Notes: a model not told the origin generated them from the sequence alone. Shown: positions 14,872 through 24,050, counted from the stretch's first letter. The stretch is DNA of 64,000 bases from Lentisphaeria bacterium (GCA_003526375.1 DPDG01000006.1:68811-132810); one strand, 5' to 3'. Numbers and translations: made by a program.

Positions 14872-16740
14872 TCAGGGAGAAACCTGCACGCCTTCAAGAT
14901 AGGTGATCCCAGAATCTGCTGTCATGCGGATTCCATGAGGAGATATTTCCAGGCGGACTGCGGGAATTCCGCCCAGATAATCACAGGCGGATTTGAACTG
15001 CCCCGTCGTTTTCAGAAATATCTTTTTCGGCTGTGAAACAGTCCATACCGCGGTAACGGGAATGCCGTCCGGTTTTTTCCAGGCGGCTGTATAGACTCCA
15101 TTTTTCACAGACAACCCCAGATCTGTTGAACCGGCAGGCCGCATCCGGGTCAAGGTCATGTAAGCGGTATAGGCGGGCTTCGGTGTCAGGTTCAGCCGCA
15201 GAATTCCGAAATGCCCCTCGCGTCCCGATGGAAAATATTGCTCCTGTGACCGGAAACTGTAAGTGAATACTTTATTCACTCCCTCATTGAATGCCGTGAG
15301 GAAGGTGCGCGGCAGAAGTTTTGCCTGCCATTCCGGTGTGGTCCGGTGTGAATAATCCTGCCAGCTGAACGCGATCAGATTTCCTTTAAGGCTGCTGTTG
15401 AAGCGGTAGATTCCGGCGACCGGAGCAGACCAGGAACGGTCCTTTGAATAAGCGGTCACAAGCGGAATCAGTTCGTCGCCCTCCTGCAGATTTTCCCCGC
15501 TGAGATAACGGTTTGCACTTTTGGAAAAATCAACGCCCCGGAGCTCCGGGATGGCTTCAAGCAGTTTTGTGGAACGTGGCGCTTTCCTGTTTTTCCACCA
15601 TGCCTCCCAGCCGATATGGAGTTCTTTGCAGATTCTCTCCGGCGCTCCTCTTTTCTCAATGGTTCCGTCCGCCTTGCGCACCCAATCGAAGTAGAAAGGG
15701 ATTCCCCCTCCCGGATAGATGACGGTCCCGCCTTTTTCCAGATAGGAAACAAGCGGTTTGTGGAACGCCGAAGGATATGCCTCGTTCATCGGCAGGAGAA
15801 GCAGAGGATATTTGCGGGGATCAAGCCCGTCAAGCCCGGCGAGTGTGATCCGGTGGTAATTCCGTTTCTCCCGGAAGAAACTTTTGAGATCAAGATTCAT
15901 ACATTCCGTGGAATACAGACAGTCCGGATCATCGATGAGCGCAACCGGCAGCGAAGGTGCATCAAGCGCAAGTTTTTTGAGTGCAGGGGAGAGTATGCCG
16001 CTGAGATCCGGCGGCGGAGCCGTTGAATAGCCGGTTTCCGTGAGCCAGAGCGGTTTGTTTCCATACCCGCGGCGTTTCATATCCTGCCTGATCCGGCGCA
16101 GTTGGGAACGGAGTTCGCCTTCCGGATAATTCTGCCAGGAATAGATGTGAACATTGAAGACGTCAAACGAGTCGGGAAGCGCCAGTTTCAGGAATTCGGA
16201 GAACTGCCCGGCGAGTCCTCCGTTGGCTACGACGGCATGCGGATCGGCGGTTTTGATGCAGTCATAGCTTTCTTTCAGGAATTTTGCGTATTCGGCGGTT
16301 TTGCCGGAAAATTCCCCGAGATCGGGTTCATTGACAACTTCCCAGTATCCAATCCGGTTCTTGTAGCGGTTTACAGCAACGGTAAGATAATTCTTCCAGT
16401 CGGTCATGTGTTTTACAAGGGGGGAACCCCACCGTGGCTGATTTCCGGCAAGAATCGGCAGGACGGCGATTCCGTTTTCCCCGGCGGCTTTGACGATGGC
16501 ATCCCATTTTGAAAAATCCCACCTGCCTTTCCGGTTTTCCACCTGCCGCCAGTCGAGATCGGTGCGGTCAAGCCCGATTCCGGCGTCTTTCATCATCCGG
16601 AGTTCCTGTTTCATTTCCGGAAATTCCCAGCGGTTCAGATGGGCACAGGCGCCGTAAGGACTGTCCGTAATTCCGGGGTGTTCCGCCGTGAATCCGGTGA
16701 ACCCTGCGGCAAGCAGAGTGATTGCAGTCAGCATTTTCAT
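14872..16740 (-). CDS. Exported clan-A-type glycoside hydrolase (GH39/GH5-like)
   Basis: A 622-residue exported protein. The N-terminus is a signal peptide (MKMLTAITLLAAGFTGFTA), followed by a TIM-barrel glycosidase. Both clan-A carboxylates are visible: acid/base Glu138 in YWEVVNEPDL and nucleophile Glu235 in LWLTETGYS, separated by about 97 residues, as expected. After the barrel comes a segment with YPLLLLPMNEAYP and GGTVIYPGGGIPFYF that looks like a glutamine-amidotransferase-like/beta-galactosidase trimerisation-type insertion. A C-terminal beta-sandwich ends the protein. The gene is last in the regulator-pseudopilin-hydrolase operon, 30 bases after the pseudopilin. Substrate unknown; the GH family is assigned only to clan level. 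Confidence 0.82.
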   Translation of the reverse strand: MKMLTAITLLAAGFTGFTAEHPGITDSPYGACAHLNRWEFPEMKQELRMMKDAGIGLDRTDLDWRQVENRKGRWDFSKWDAIVKAAGENGIAVLPILAGNQPRWGSPLVKHMTDWKNYLTVAVNRYKNRIGYWEVVNEPDLGEFSGKTAEYAKFLKESYDCIKTADPHAVVANGGLAGQFSEFLKLALPDSFDVFNVHIYSWQNYPEGELRSQLRRIRQDMKRRGYGNKPLWLTETGYSTAPPPDLSGILSPALKKLALDAPSLPVALIDDPDCLYSTECMNLDLKSFFREKRNYHRITLAGLDGLDPRKYPLLLLPMNEAYPSAFHKPLVSYLEKGGTVIYPGGGIPFYFDWVRKADGTIEKRGAPERICKELHIGWEAWWKNRKAPRSTKLLEAIPELRGVDFSKSANRYLSGENLQEGDELIPLVTAYSKDRSWSAPVAGIYRFNSSLKGNLIAFSWQDYSHRTTPEWQAKLLPRTFLTAFNEGVNKVFTYSFRSQEQYFPSGREGHFGILRLNLTPKPAYTAYMTLTRMRPAGSTDLGLSVKNGVYTAAWKKPDGIPVTAVWTVSQPKKIFLKTTGQFKSACDYLGGIPAVRLEISPHGIRMTADSGITYLEGVQVSP

Positions 16741-16770
16741 GTTGTTTTATCCTTTCTGTGAGGTTCAGGT

Positions 16771-17466
16771 TCAGTCCACGACTTTCGGCGCCAGATTTCT
16801 GGTGTAAGTATTTTTGATTTTGAGCGCTGTACCGGACAGTTGTTCCGCAGTATGACCGCCGACATGCCCGTCTGCGAAAGCGACATTGGCGCGTGTGGAA
16901 TGGATCGTATGAACCGCCTTGTTGCCGTCGAGATACTCCTGAGATGCCCAGTAAGCGATTTGTTTGCCGCCCGGAATTTGCACGGAATCTGCAAAAATGA
17001 CGGTGGCGGAAGGCTGTCTGATCCTGTTGGAACGGTAACAGATGGATTCCGGGGAGGCTTTGATGTCGACGAACCCTCCAAGTTCGTCGATCCGGCCCTT
17101 CCATGTTTTGTCGCCGTATCCGGAGTTGGCGGCGCGCCACATGCCGTAAACATTCCAGTTTGGAGACGGTTTCGTCTGATTGGAGGGGCAGTTATAGATT
17201 TTTGTATTGCGGATATACCGGTTGGTGGAAAGAATTTCCGGCCAGTACAGAATTCCCCATTGCCCTGTTACGATCAAAGGCATCTGGTCATTGTAGTCCG
17301 AGGCGTAAAACTGTTCCGACAGCATTACCTGCTTGAGATTGTTTACACAGGAAATTTCTCTTGCTTTTTCTCTGGCTTTATTCAAAGCAGGAAGCAGCAG
17401 CGCAGCGAGAATCGCAATGATCGATATAACGATCAGCAATTCGATCAATGTAAATTTTTTCTTCAT
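16771..17466 (-). CDS. DUF1559-type pseudopilin with C-terminal DG motif
   Basis: A 231-residue pseudopilin: MKKK leader, then FTLIELLIVISIIAILA with the conserved Glu, then ALNKAREKAREISCVNNLKQ helix and a beta-rich domain. The C-terminal motif is HSTRANVAFADGHVGGHT (His, nine residues, Asp-Gly-His). Two CNNL/CPSN-type cysteines are present as in its relatives. It lies 10 bases downstream of a GntR-type regulator and 30 bases upstream of an exported glycoside hydrolase, so its expression is tied to that enzyme. It could be a surface or periplasmic glycan-binding subunit or part of a dedicated secretion pseudopilus; neither is shown. Confidence 0.9.
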   Translation of the reverse strand: MKKKFTLIELLIVISIIAILAALLLPALNKAREKAREISCVNNLKQVMLSEQFYASDYNDQMPLIVTGQWGILYWPEILSTNRYIRNTKIYNCPSNQTKPSPNWNVYGMWRAANSGYGDKTWKGRIDELGGFVDIKASPESICYRSNRIRQPSATVIFADSVQIPGGKQIAYWASQEYLDGNKAVHTIHSTRANVAFADGHVGGHTAEQLSGTALKIKNTYTRNLAPKVVD

Positions 17467-17476
17467 TATTCCACTC

Positions 17477-18586
17477 CTATTGGTTAAGTTTTTTCACTGA
17501 TTCGCGTTCTATATATTGATAGCCATACAATCTGATTCCGGGAGACGGCTGATTTCCGATGATGATGTCGAGCGCGTCGCGGCACTGCTGGAGATATTCC
17601 CCGGTTACAATGGAACCTGCGGGATAGAGCCGTTCCATGATACTGCCGTCATCCTCGCTGATTACGCTGATGTCGTCCGGAATGCGGAATCCCGCGAGTT
17701 GAAGCACCCGGCGTCCGGCAAGCGCTCCCATTCCGCTGTAATAAATCATGGCGGTCAATCCGAGCGACCGGATCTCGTCAAGATGAAGCCGCGTGATTTT
17801 TTCCGCCGCCTGCGCGGAGTTTTCCCATGATTTGACCGTGCCCGGAAAACAGGTGACGGCGATTCCGGTTTTTTCCGCCGCTTCGCTGATTCCCGTGAGG
17901 CGCATTCGGGTCAGATCGCATTCCGGCTCGTTGCGGACATATCCGATCTTCTTGTGTCCCGTCCGCGCCAGAGCCTCCACGCAGAGCCGTCCCGCCTGTG
18001 CGGAATCCAGGGAAAGGATCGTGACATTCTTCCCCGCATCTTCATAAATATTGCTGCTGTTGATCATCACTACCGGAAATGGAAGATCGCTCAGGTAACG
18101 GATCACCTCGCCGGATTTTACTTCCGGGCCGCTGTTCATGACCATGCCGGAAAGGGAATGCGAGGCTTTGACTGTTTCAATGATTGCCATGATGTCCGCA
18201 TCCTGCCCCATCTGATAATTGATGACTGAAATCCTGCTCTGTCTGGCATAGGATAAGATCGTGTGCTCCATGTTCCAGAGTGATTCCGCAAAATAATCGG
18301 TTCGCAGGAAAAGCACGGTTTTCCCGGATCCCTCCGCTGTTTTCAGGAAACTCTCTTCGTGTACCGGAACACTGCAACTGACCATTCCCGAACCACGCCG
18401 GCAACGAACGACGCCGTCCCGTTCAAGATCGCGGATTGCGCGGCTTACCGGTGACTGGGACGCTCCGAATTTTCTCATCAGCTCCTGCACGGTCGGCATC
18501 TTCAGACGGGACTCCGGTTTCAGTGCTTCCTCCAGCAGGAAAGCCTTGATTTTTTCATATTTGCTCGCAGTTGCCTGTTCTTTCAT
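17477..18586 (-). CDS. GntR-type regulator with LacI-like sensor domain (first gene of hydrolase operon)
   Basis: A 369-residue regulator. Residues 1-75 form a GntR winged helix (MPTVQELMRKFGASQSPVSR, then DGVVRCRRGSGMVS). The rest is a periplasmic-binding-protein-like sensor with the LacI-type segment GHKKIGYVRNEPECDLTRMR, so a sugar effector is likely. The gene is followed by pseudopilin and hydrolase genes with gaps of 10 and 30 bases. Three copies of an ATCGATAT-type site lie in its promoter and leader, one inside the -35/-10 spacer and one touching the start codon, which suggests autoregulation. No Shine-Dalgarno is visible before the ATG. Confidence 0.9.
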   Translation of the reverse strand: MKEQATASKYEKIKAFLLEEALKPESRLKMPTVQELMRKFGASQSPVSRAIRDLERDGVVRCRRGSGMVSCSVPVHEESFLKTAEGSGKTVLFLRTDYFAESLWNMEHTILSYARQSRISVINYQMGQDADIMAIIETVKASHSLSGMVMNSGPEVKSGEVIRYLSDLPFPVVMINSSNIYEDAGKNVTILSLDSAQAGRLCVEALARTGHKKIGYVRNEPECDLTRMRLTGISEAAEKTGIAVTCFPGTVKSWENSAQAAEKITRLHLDEIRSLGLTAMIYYSGMGALAGRRVLQLAGFRIPDDISVISEDDGSIMERLYPAGSIVTGEYLQQCRDALDIIIGNQPSPGIRLYGYQYIERESVKKLNQ

Positions 18587-18588
18587 GA

Positions 18589-18664
18589 TCGATATTCTTT
18601 TTGTTGAAAAGTAATATATTGATATTCTTTTGCTGTTTTAATTATAATCGATATCGAAAGAAAT
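18589..18664. promoter_or_regulatory. Three phased ATCGATAT-type operator sites
   Basis: ATCGATATTCTTTT at 18589, ATTGATATTCTTTT at 18619 and ATCGATATCGAAAG at 18648, with starts 30 and 29 bases apart (close to three helical turns). The third holds the perfect palindrome TCGATATCGA and lies within the promoter spacer. Confidence 0.6.
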
Positions 18665-18670
18665 GTCAAG
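18642..18670 (-). promoter_or_regulatory. Consensus promoter of the regulator-pseudopilin-hydrolase operon
   Basis: Minus strand TTGACA (18665-18670), 17-base spacer, TATAAT (18642-18647): a perfect sigma70 match, so tight repression would be expected. Confidence 0.85.
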
Positions 18671-18738
18671 AGGCAAAAAGAAAAAAAGTTGAATTTTCAG
18701 AAACACCGTTTATTCCGGATATTTTTTCATTCTGACTC

Positions 18739-18766
18739 TTGAATTTGCTATTTTTCATCCTATAAT
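18739..18766 (+). promoter_or_regulatory. Promoter of the membrane pyrophosphatase gene
   Basis: TTGAAT (18739-18744), 16-base spacer, TATAAT (18761-18766), with about 88 bases of leader to the GTG start. Confidence 0.65.
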
Positions 18767-18860
18767 ATAGACTCCGGTCTTTTAGATTTTATTTTATAGT
18801 AAACAGTTTTAGTGCGCATGTATGTGTACTGAAACAAATTGAAAGGTTGGTGGGCGAAAA

Positions 18861-21302
18861 GTGAAAACGTCCTCTCTCTTCACATGGATCTCCGGAGCGG
18901 CTGTGATGTCTCTGGCATCGACGGCATCTGCGGATGATTTGATCGGCAACTTGAAGACATCCATTGCAGAGTCTCTGGTTCCGAGCGGAATTACCCCCGT
19001 GTGGTGGATTGCCCCGGTCTGCGCCATTGTTGCGCTTGTCGCGGCTCTGATCTGCTACAAACTCATGATCAAGGCACCCAAAGGAAACTCCACGATGGAG
19101 GAGATTGCCGGTTACGTCCGCGAGGGCGCGATGGCTTATCTCAAACAGCAGTATTCCCGCGTGGGAATCGTGTTCCTTGTGCTCTTCGTCATCTTCACAA
19201 TTCTCGCGATCATCGGTGTGCAGAACCCCTTCGTACCCGTGGCGTTCCTGACCGGAGGTTTCTTCTCCGGACTGTGCGGTTTCCTCGGAATGAAGACGGC
19301 TACTGCGGCGTCCAGCAGAACTGCGCAGGGTGCCAGTGAGAGCCTGAACCGCGGACTTCAGGTCGCGTTCCGTTCCGGAGCGGTCATGGGACTGGTCGTC
19401 GTCGGCTTCGGTCTTTTCGACATCACGGCATGGTATCTTATCCTCGACAAGCTCGTTTACACCCCTGAGCACATGGCAAACGGCCTTTCCATCCTCGGCA
19501 TTACCTTTGTAAAAGCCGGGGCGATCGCTCCCGATCACAAGCTGATGGAAATCACCACGACCATGCTGACGTTCGGCATGGGCGCTTCGACGCAGGCTCT
19601 CTTTGCCCGTGTCGGCGGCGGCATCTACACGAAAGCGGCTGACGTCGGCGCCGACCTGGTCGGCAAAGTCGAAGCCGGCATTCCGGAAGACGATCCCCGC
19701 AACCCTGCCACCATCGCGGACAATGTCGGTGACAACGTCGGCGACGTTGCCGGTATGGGCGCCGACCTTTACGAATCCTACTGCGGATCGATTCTTGCGA
19801 CAGCCGCTCTCGGCGCCGCTCTTCCGCTGGTTGCCGGAAAGCTGACTGCCGCCGATGTGGTGATGCGCGTCAACGCTCCGATGATCGTTGCCGGTATTGG
19901 AATCATCCTTTCCATCATCGGTATTTTCGCGGTCCGCTGCAAAGAGGGCGCGAGCATGATGACTCTGCTCAAGGCTCTGCGCATCGGGACATGGGGCAGT
20001 TCCGCCCTGATCGTTGTGGCATGTGCAATTCTTGCGGCATGCCATGTCATCACCTGGGGTATTTTCGGTGCGATTGTCGCCGGTCTTGTCGCCGGAGTGA
20101 TCATCGGCTACTCCACGGAATATTACACATCCGACGAATACAAACCGACCAAGGAACTTGCTTCCCAGGCTCAGATGGGACCTGCGACCACGATTATTGA
20201 CGGTCTGGCTGTCGGTATGCTTTCCGCCGGCATTCCGGTGCTTGCCACGGTTCTTGCAATCATCTGCGCATACGGCTTTGCAGGCGGTTTCCATTCTATT
20301 GCTGCCGGAGGCGGAACGGTCCACGGACTTTACGGTATCGGTTTTGCCGCAGTCGGTATGCTGGCGACCCTCGGCATTACGCTTGCCACTGATGCATACG
20401 GTCCGATTGCCGACAATGCCGGTGGTAACGCGGAAATGTCCCATCTGCCCCCGCATGTCCGTGAGAGAACGGATGCGCTTGACATGCTCGGAAACACAAC
20501 CGCCGCAACAGGCAAAGGCTTCGCGATCGGTTCCGCCGCTCTGACAGCCATGGCTCTGCTTGCCGCTGAAATTCAGGAAGTCGAAATCTGGTCCCGCAAG
20601 CTTGATCTGCTTTCCGTTGCAGACAAGATGAAGCTGGACAATCCGATGATCGACAACATCAAGGTTTTCATGAACATCTACCATATCGACATTATGAACC
20701 CGCTGCTTCTCTGCGGCATGTTCATCGGTGCGATGATGGCGTTCATCTTCTGCGCCCTGACCATGAAAGCGGTCGGACGCGCCGCCGGAAGCATGGTGGA
20801 GGAAGTTCGCCGCCAGTTCAAGGAAAAACCCGGAATCATGGCGGGTACCGACAAGCCGGATTATGCCCGCTGCGTTGAGATCTCCACAAAAGGCGCTCAG
20901 CGTGAAATGATGATCCCGTCCCTGCTGGCGATTATCGTTCCGCTGGTGACCGGGCTGATTCTCGGTGTCGCCGGAATCATGGGGCTTCTTGCCGGCGGCC
21001 TGGCTGCCGGATTCTCCCTTGCCTGCATGCTGAACAATGCAGGCGGTGCGTGGGACAATGCCAAGAAGCACATTGAAAAAGGCAACTTCGGCGGCAAAAA
21101 GCTTGCCGACGGAAGCAAGAATCCTGTCCACGGCGCAGCCGTCATCGGCGATACGGTCGGCGATCCCTGCAAGGATACTTCCGGTCCGTCCCTGAACATC
21201 CTCGTGAAACTCATGAGCATGGTTGCCGTTGTGTTCACTCCCGTGATCGTCAAATTCTCTCCGATGATCCAGAAAGCGCTCGGCATCTTCATGGAGCAGT
21301 AA
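18861..21302 (+). CDS. hppA: Membrane-bound ion-translocating pyrophosphatase, K+-dependent, Na+-type residues
   Basis: Hydrolyses pyrophosphate and pumps Na+ and/or H+ across the inner membrane. The 813 residues hold about 16 membrane segments; the first 24 residues look like an extra signal-like segment. The active-site signature is intact: PEDDPRNPATIADNVGDNVGD, then AGMGADLYES, and near the C-terminus GDTVGDPCKDTSGPSLNIL. GNTTAATGKGFAIGSAAL has Ala where K+-independent enzymes have Lys, which marks the K+-dependent class. The Glu in ADLYESY sits at the position known for Na+-pumping enzymes. Both readings come from recalled family rules, not tests. The start is GTG; the gene is monocistronic with its own promoter and terminator. 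Confidence 0.95.
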   Translation: MKTSSLFTWISGAAVMSLASTASADDLIGNLKTSIAESLVPSGITPVWWIAPVCAIVALVAALICYKLMIKAPKGNSTMEEIAGYVREGAMAYLKQQYSRVGIVFLVLFVIFTILAIIGVQNPFVPVAFLTGGFFSGLCGFLGMKTATAASSRTAQGASESLNRGLQVAFRSGAVMGLVVVGFGLFDITAWYLILDKLVYTPEHMANGLSILGITFVKAGAIAPDHKLMEITTTMLTFGMGASTQALFARVGGGIYTKAADVGADLVGKVEAGIPEDDPRNPATIADNVGDNVGDVAGMGADLYESYCGSILATAALGAALPLVAGKLTAADVVMRVNAPMIVAGIGIILSIIGIFAVRCKEGASMMTLLKALRIGTWGSSALIVVACAILAACHVITWGIFGAIVAGLVAGVIIGYSTEYYTSDEYKPTKELASQAQMGPATTIIDGLAVGMLSAGIPVLATVLAIICAYGFAGGFHSIAAGGGTVHGLYGIGFAAVGMLATLGITLATDAYGPIADNAGGNAEMSHLPPHVRERTDALDMLGNTTAATGKGFAIGSAALTAMALLAAEIQEVEIWSRKLDLLSVADKMKLDNPMIDNIKVFMNIYHIDIMNPLLLCGMFIGAMMAFIFCALTMKAVGRAAGSMVEEVRRQFKEKPGIMAGTDKPDYARCVEISTKGAQREMMIPSLLAIIVPLVTGLILGVAGIMGLLAGGLAAGFSLACMLNNAGGAWDNAKKHIEKGNFGGKKLADGSKNPVHGAAVIGDTVGDPCKDTSGPSLNILVKLMSMVAVVFTPVIVKFSPMIQKALGIFMEQ

Positions 21303-21323
21303 TCTGCCTGTGAATTGACTCTG

Positions 21324-21359
21324 AAGGCGTGCTTCCTGAAAACGGAGCACGCCTTTTTT
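21324..21359 (+). terminator. Intrinsic terminator after the pyrophosphatase
   Basis: AAGGCGTGCT (21324-21333) pairs with AGCACGCCTT (21346-21355), followed by a T run. Confidence 0.88.
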
Positions 21360-21463
21360 ATGGCGCGATACTGAGGATTGGATGGATACGGGGACTGAAA
21401 AATGAACTGAGTCCCTTTATCTTATCAGGCCCTGTCAGTTTTATTCCTGCACAGATGGAGATG

Positions 21464-22102
21464 TCAGTTGAAAAAGAGGGGAACGGAGAGGACAAGCCCC
21501 GTAACAACGGGGATCGAAAAGTTGTCATCGATATGAAGTTGTTTCTCGAAAAGTTCCACCGCCGCCGCGGGAAAGACGCTGATCGCTCCCCAGAAATAAA
21601 AAACGGACGGCATGCCGGAGATCAGGAGAAAAAGCGCGCAGCCGGTATAACCGGCGGCGAGAAACGCGATGACGCCTTCCCATGATTTGCCGTTGACCGT
21701 CTTATGACGTCCGAACCGGCGCCCGATCAAAGCTGCGGCAGTGTCTCCCAGCAGCATGACAGCCATGCAGCATGCCGCAATTTTCCCTGGAAACAACGCC
21801 AGGGAAAGACATGCCGAAGCGAAAACGTAAGGTCCCCCGCTGATGACCCATTGCCCCGGTTGGGGGTTATGTCGCAGCATTCCGCCGAAAAAACGGTCAT
21901 AAAAACGCATCAGCCACGGAACACCGGAGGCATAGGCATGTTCCACCAGCAGATTCAGCAGGAACATGATACCGAATGCGATACAAAGCCAGAGCCGCGG
22001 CAGGAAACACATTGCCAGAGGCATCCACAGCGAACTCAGGTGAATCAGTTTGCGCCTTACCTCATTCCAGTAGGAGATTCCGCTTCTGTCCGTTGTGTCC
22101 AT
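21464..22102 (-). CDS. Dolichol kinase / phosphatidate cytidylyltransferase-like membrane protein
   Basis: A 212-residue membrane protein with about six helices. Family features are EVRRKLIHLSS near the start, the conserved loop MLLGDTAAALIGRRFGRHK and GKSWEGVIAFL. These are shared by SEC59/dolichol kinase-like, phytol kinase and CdsA-type CTP-dependent lipid enzymes, so a CTP-dependent kinase or cytidylyltransferase acting on a polyprenol or lipid is the best guess. It is the last gene of a trio after a polysaccharide deacetylase and a GNAT-like protein, starting one base before the upstream stop. That context suggests assembly of a lipid-linked or envelope glycan. Confidence 0.75.
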   Translation of the reverse strand: MDTTDRSGISYWNEVRRKLIHLSSLWMPLAMCFLPRLWLCIAFGIMFLLNLLVEHAYASGVPWLMRFYDRFFGGMLRHNPQPGQWVISGGPYVFASACLSLALFPGKIAACCMAVMLLGDTAAALIGRRFGRHKTVNGKSWEGVIAFLAAGYTGCALFLLISGMPSVFYFWGAISVFPAAAVELFEKQLHIDDNFSIPVVTGLVLSVPLFFN

Positions 22103-22993
22103 TTATTTTGAATATCCTTCTGTTTTACAGTTCCATTGTTTGCGTTCTTTTGCCAGACGGTGATGCAGGCGCATCAGTCCGAAAAGATTCAGGATGGAGT
22201 CCCGTTCATAGCGGTAGACCGGCAGAGGTTTTGCCAGAAACGCCGGTTTGTAGTCATATTTGCCGGGGCCCATGAAGAAATATCTGACTTCCGGATGTTC
22301 CGCATACAACTGCCGGACGATCCAGTAAGTCAGGTAGAAACCGGGGGAAAACTTATCCAGCAGCCCTTTTTTGCGCGTCAGATGCGTAAAATTGAAAGTT
22401 TCTCCATTGAGATACCCCAGGTTTGCCGTGACGGGGCTGCCGTTCTCATCCAGCATGATCCAGCTGAAATTCCTGCCGAGTCGGATCAGTTCCTGATAAA
22501 CAGTCCATACGCCGTTGTTCTCCGCGGAGCCTGCCGCATATTTCGGAAACTGTTCGGCATAAAGCTGTTCAAACTTGCGGAATGCCTCCTCGCCGTCAAC
22601 AGGCAGAATCCTGATTCCCTGTTTGGGCAAGGCGTTCCGCAGCCAGCGGAGTTTTTTGCGGTTCTTGTCGGAAAGCGCCGCGAACCAGTTGTCGAAGCAC
22701 CCGAAAGACGCCATATCCAGCACCCAGTTCGTCGTGACGCAGAGCCGTTGGAAGCCGCCGACGGATTCCACTGCCGGAGCGTGCAGCTCATCGAAGCTCT
22801 GCACATTCATTTTTCTGTATCCGGCGGGAGAGTAAAAGAGATACTGCGGGATTCCGTCTTCGCCGCAACAGGCGTTTTCCCAGAAAACATGCGACAGAAT
22901 CCGTTTCCGCTCCGGATATTCTTTCAGCAGCTCCAGGCAGTGCAGCGCCAGTTCGCGGCGCCCGTTCCGGTAGGCAGTCTCGTAAACCGTCAT
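22103..22993 (-). CDS. GNAT / CelD-FemAB-like acyltransferase
   Basis: A 296-residue cytoplasmic protein of the CelD/BcsL-type acetyltransferase-6 group. Typical elements are LSDKNRKKLRWLRNAL (the KxRxxLR helix), then FEQLYAEQFPKY, and a C-terminal GNAT fold with TANLGYLNGETFNFTHLTR, LDKFSPGFYLTYWIVRQL and VRYFFMGPGKYDYKPAF. Members acylate cell-envelope glycans or transfer amino acids. The start overlaps the deacetylase stop by four bases, and its stop abuts the start of the dolichol-kinase-like gene, so the three are surely one operon. The donor and acceptor are unknown. Confidence 0.78.
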   Translation of the reverse strand: MTVYETAYRNGRRELALHCLELLKEYPERKRILSHVFWENACCGEDGIPQYLFYSPAGYRKMNVQSFDELHAPAVESVGGFQRLCVTTNWVLDMASFGCFDNWFAALSDKNRKKLRWLRNALPKQGIRILPVDGEEAFRKFEQLYAEQFPKYAAGSAENNGVWTVYQELIRLGRNFSWIMLDENGSPVTANLGYLNGETFNFTHLTRKKGLLDKFSPGFYLTYWIVRQLYAEHPEVRYFFMGPGKYDYKPAFLAKPLPVYRYERDSILNLFGLMRLHHRLAKERKQWNCKTEGYSK

Positions 22994-23844
22994 TTGGAGT
23001 CTCCCCGAAATCCGTCAAAACAGACACGTTCCGTGTGGAACATGTCGTGAATCGCCGCAAGCAGAGGGGAGCGGAAGACGAAACAGTTTTTGCGGAACTT
23101 CTTCCAGCGGGGCGAGACGCCGAGCCTAGGCAGCACTTTCCGATTGTCTCCCGCCTGAATTGTCCCCTTTGCCACTGTGAACTGTATCAAACCCAGTTCG
23201 GAAACTGCATCAAGCGCATCTGCCGTATAATGTCCCCAGGGCCAGAAAAACATTTGCGGTTTGCATCCGGTGATCGCTTCCAGTTTTTTGCAACAGCCGC
23301 CGATATCCTCTTTCAACATTTCCCTGAAAGCTTCGGCTGGTTCGCCGTCCTGCGGCATGGCAAGAGCACTGACTCCGAGACTTCCTTTCACGTGGCGTGT
23401 CCCGTGTGCCTCAATTCTCCAAACGCCGGAATCCTGCATTGCCTTCAGCTCGGAGATGTTTACATAGGAGCGCAGATCTCCTGCTGCCGCGCGCTTCTGC
23501 GCTTCCCCCATGCGCAGGTTCAGGATTTCATCGGATTCCGTTTTGCGGAGGGCGCCTTCATGGAGATACCCGGCGGACATCGCCAGTGTCGCCCGGAGCC
23601 CTCTTGCTTTCAGAATTTCCGTGGCAAACAGCCAGTTGTCGAGCCAGCCGTCGTCAAAAGAGAGTGCGGCGTAAGGGCGTGGCGCATCTCTGAGTCTGCC
23701 ATGAACATAATCCGGAACCTCTTCGGGAGCCAGAATCTGATAATGCCTTTGCAGATAATCCAGCTGACGGCGGAACATCGGGACGGAAACCGCCTCCGGA
23801 TGCTCCTGCGGCAGGATGCGGTGATACATCAGCATTGTCAACAT
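22990..23844 (-). CDS. Polysaccharide deacetylase (NodB-type)
   Basis: A 284-residue carbohydrate esterase-4-like protein that removes acetyl groups from an N-acetylated glycan. Motif 1 is AALSFDDGWLDN (metal Asp and general base), motif 2 is EAHGTRHVKG (the two metal histidines), and FFWPWGHYT matches motif 3. No signal peptide is present (it begins MLTMLMYHRILPQ), typical of envelope-polysaccharide family members that act in the cytoplasm or enter by other routes. First of the deacetylase-acyltransferase-kinase trio. Its start faces the IclR gene across about 300 bases. Confidence 0.85.
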   Translation of the reverse strand: MLTMLMYHRILPQEHPEAVSVPMFRRQLDYLQRHYQILAPEEVPDYVHGRLRDAPRPYAALSFDDGWLDNWLFATEILKARGLRATLAMSAGYLHEGALRKTESDEILNLRMGEAQKRAAAGDLRSYVNISELKAMQDSGVWRIEAHGTRHVKGSLGVSALAMPQDGEPAEAFREMLKEDIGGCCKKLEAITGCKPQMFFWPWGHYTADALDAVSELGLIQFTVAKGTIQAGDNRKVLPRLGVSPRWKKFRKNCFVFRSPLLAAIHDMFHTERVCFDGFRGDSK

Positions 23845-24050
23845 GATAGAGTGTTTCCTCCGTAAAACAGGTTTTGTGTTCAGGACTGCTTAAATTACTC
23901 TCTTTTGGAGAAAAATCAACCGGAGGACCCGAAGGATGCCGGAGATTTAGAAGAATCCGCTGAAAAAGACACAGGAAAACCGTTTTTCCGTCTTCCGCGA
24001 AAAGATCAGCGTCCGGTAACTGCCATTTTCATATTTTCCTTGTCCACGGC

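Noticed and set aside
18789..21350. 853-codon leftward open frame
   Set aside because: Complementary-frame shadow of the pyrophosphatase; its predicted protein is His/Arg/Gly-rich with no known motif and no ribosome site.
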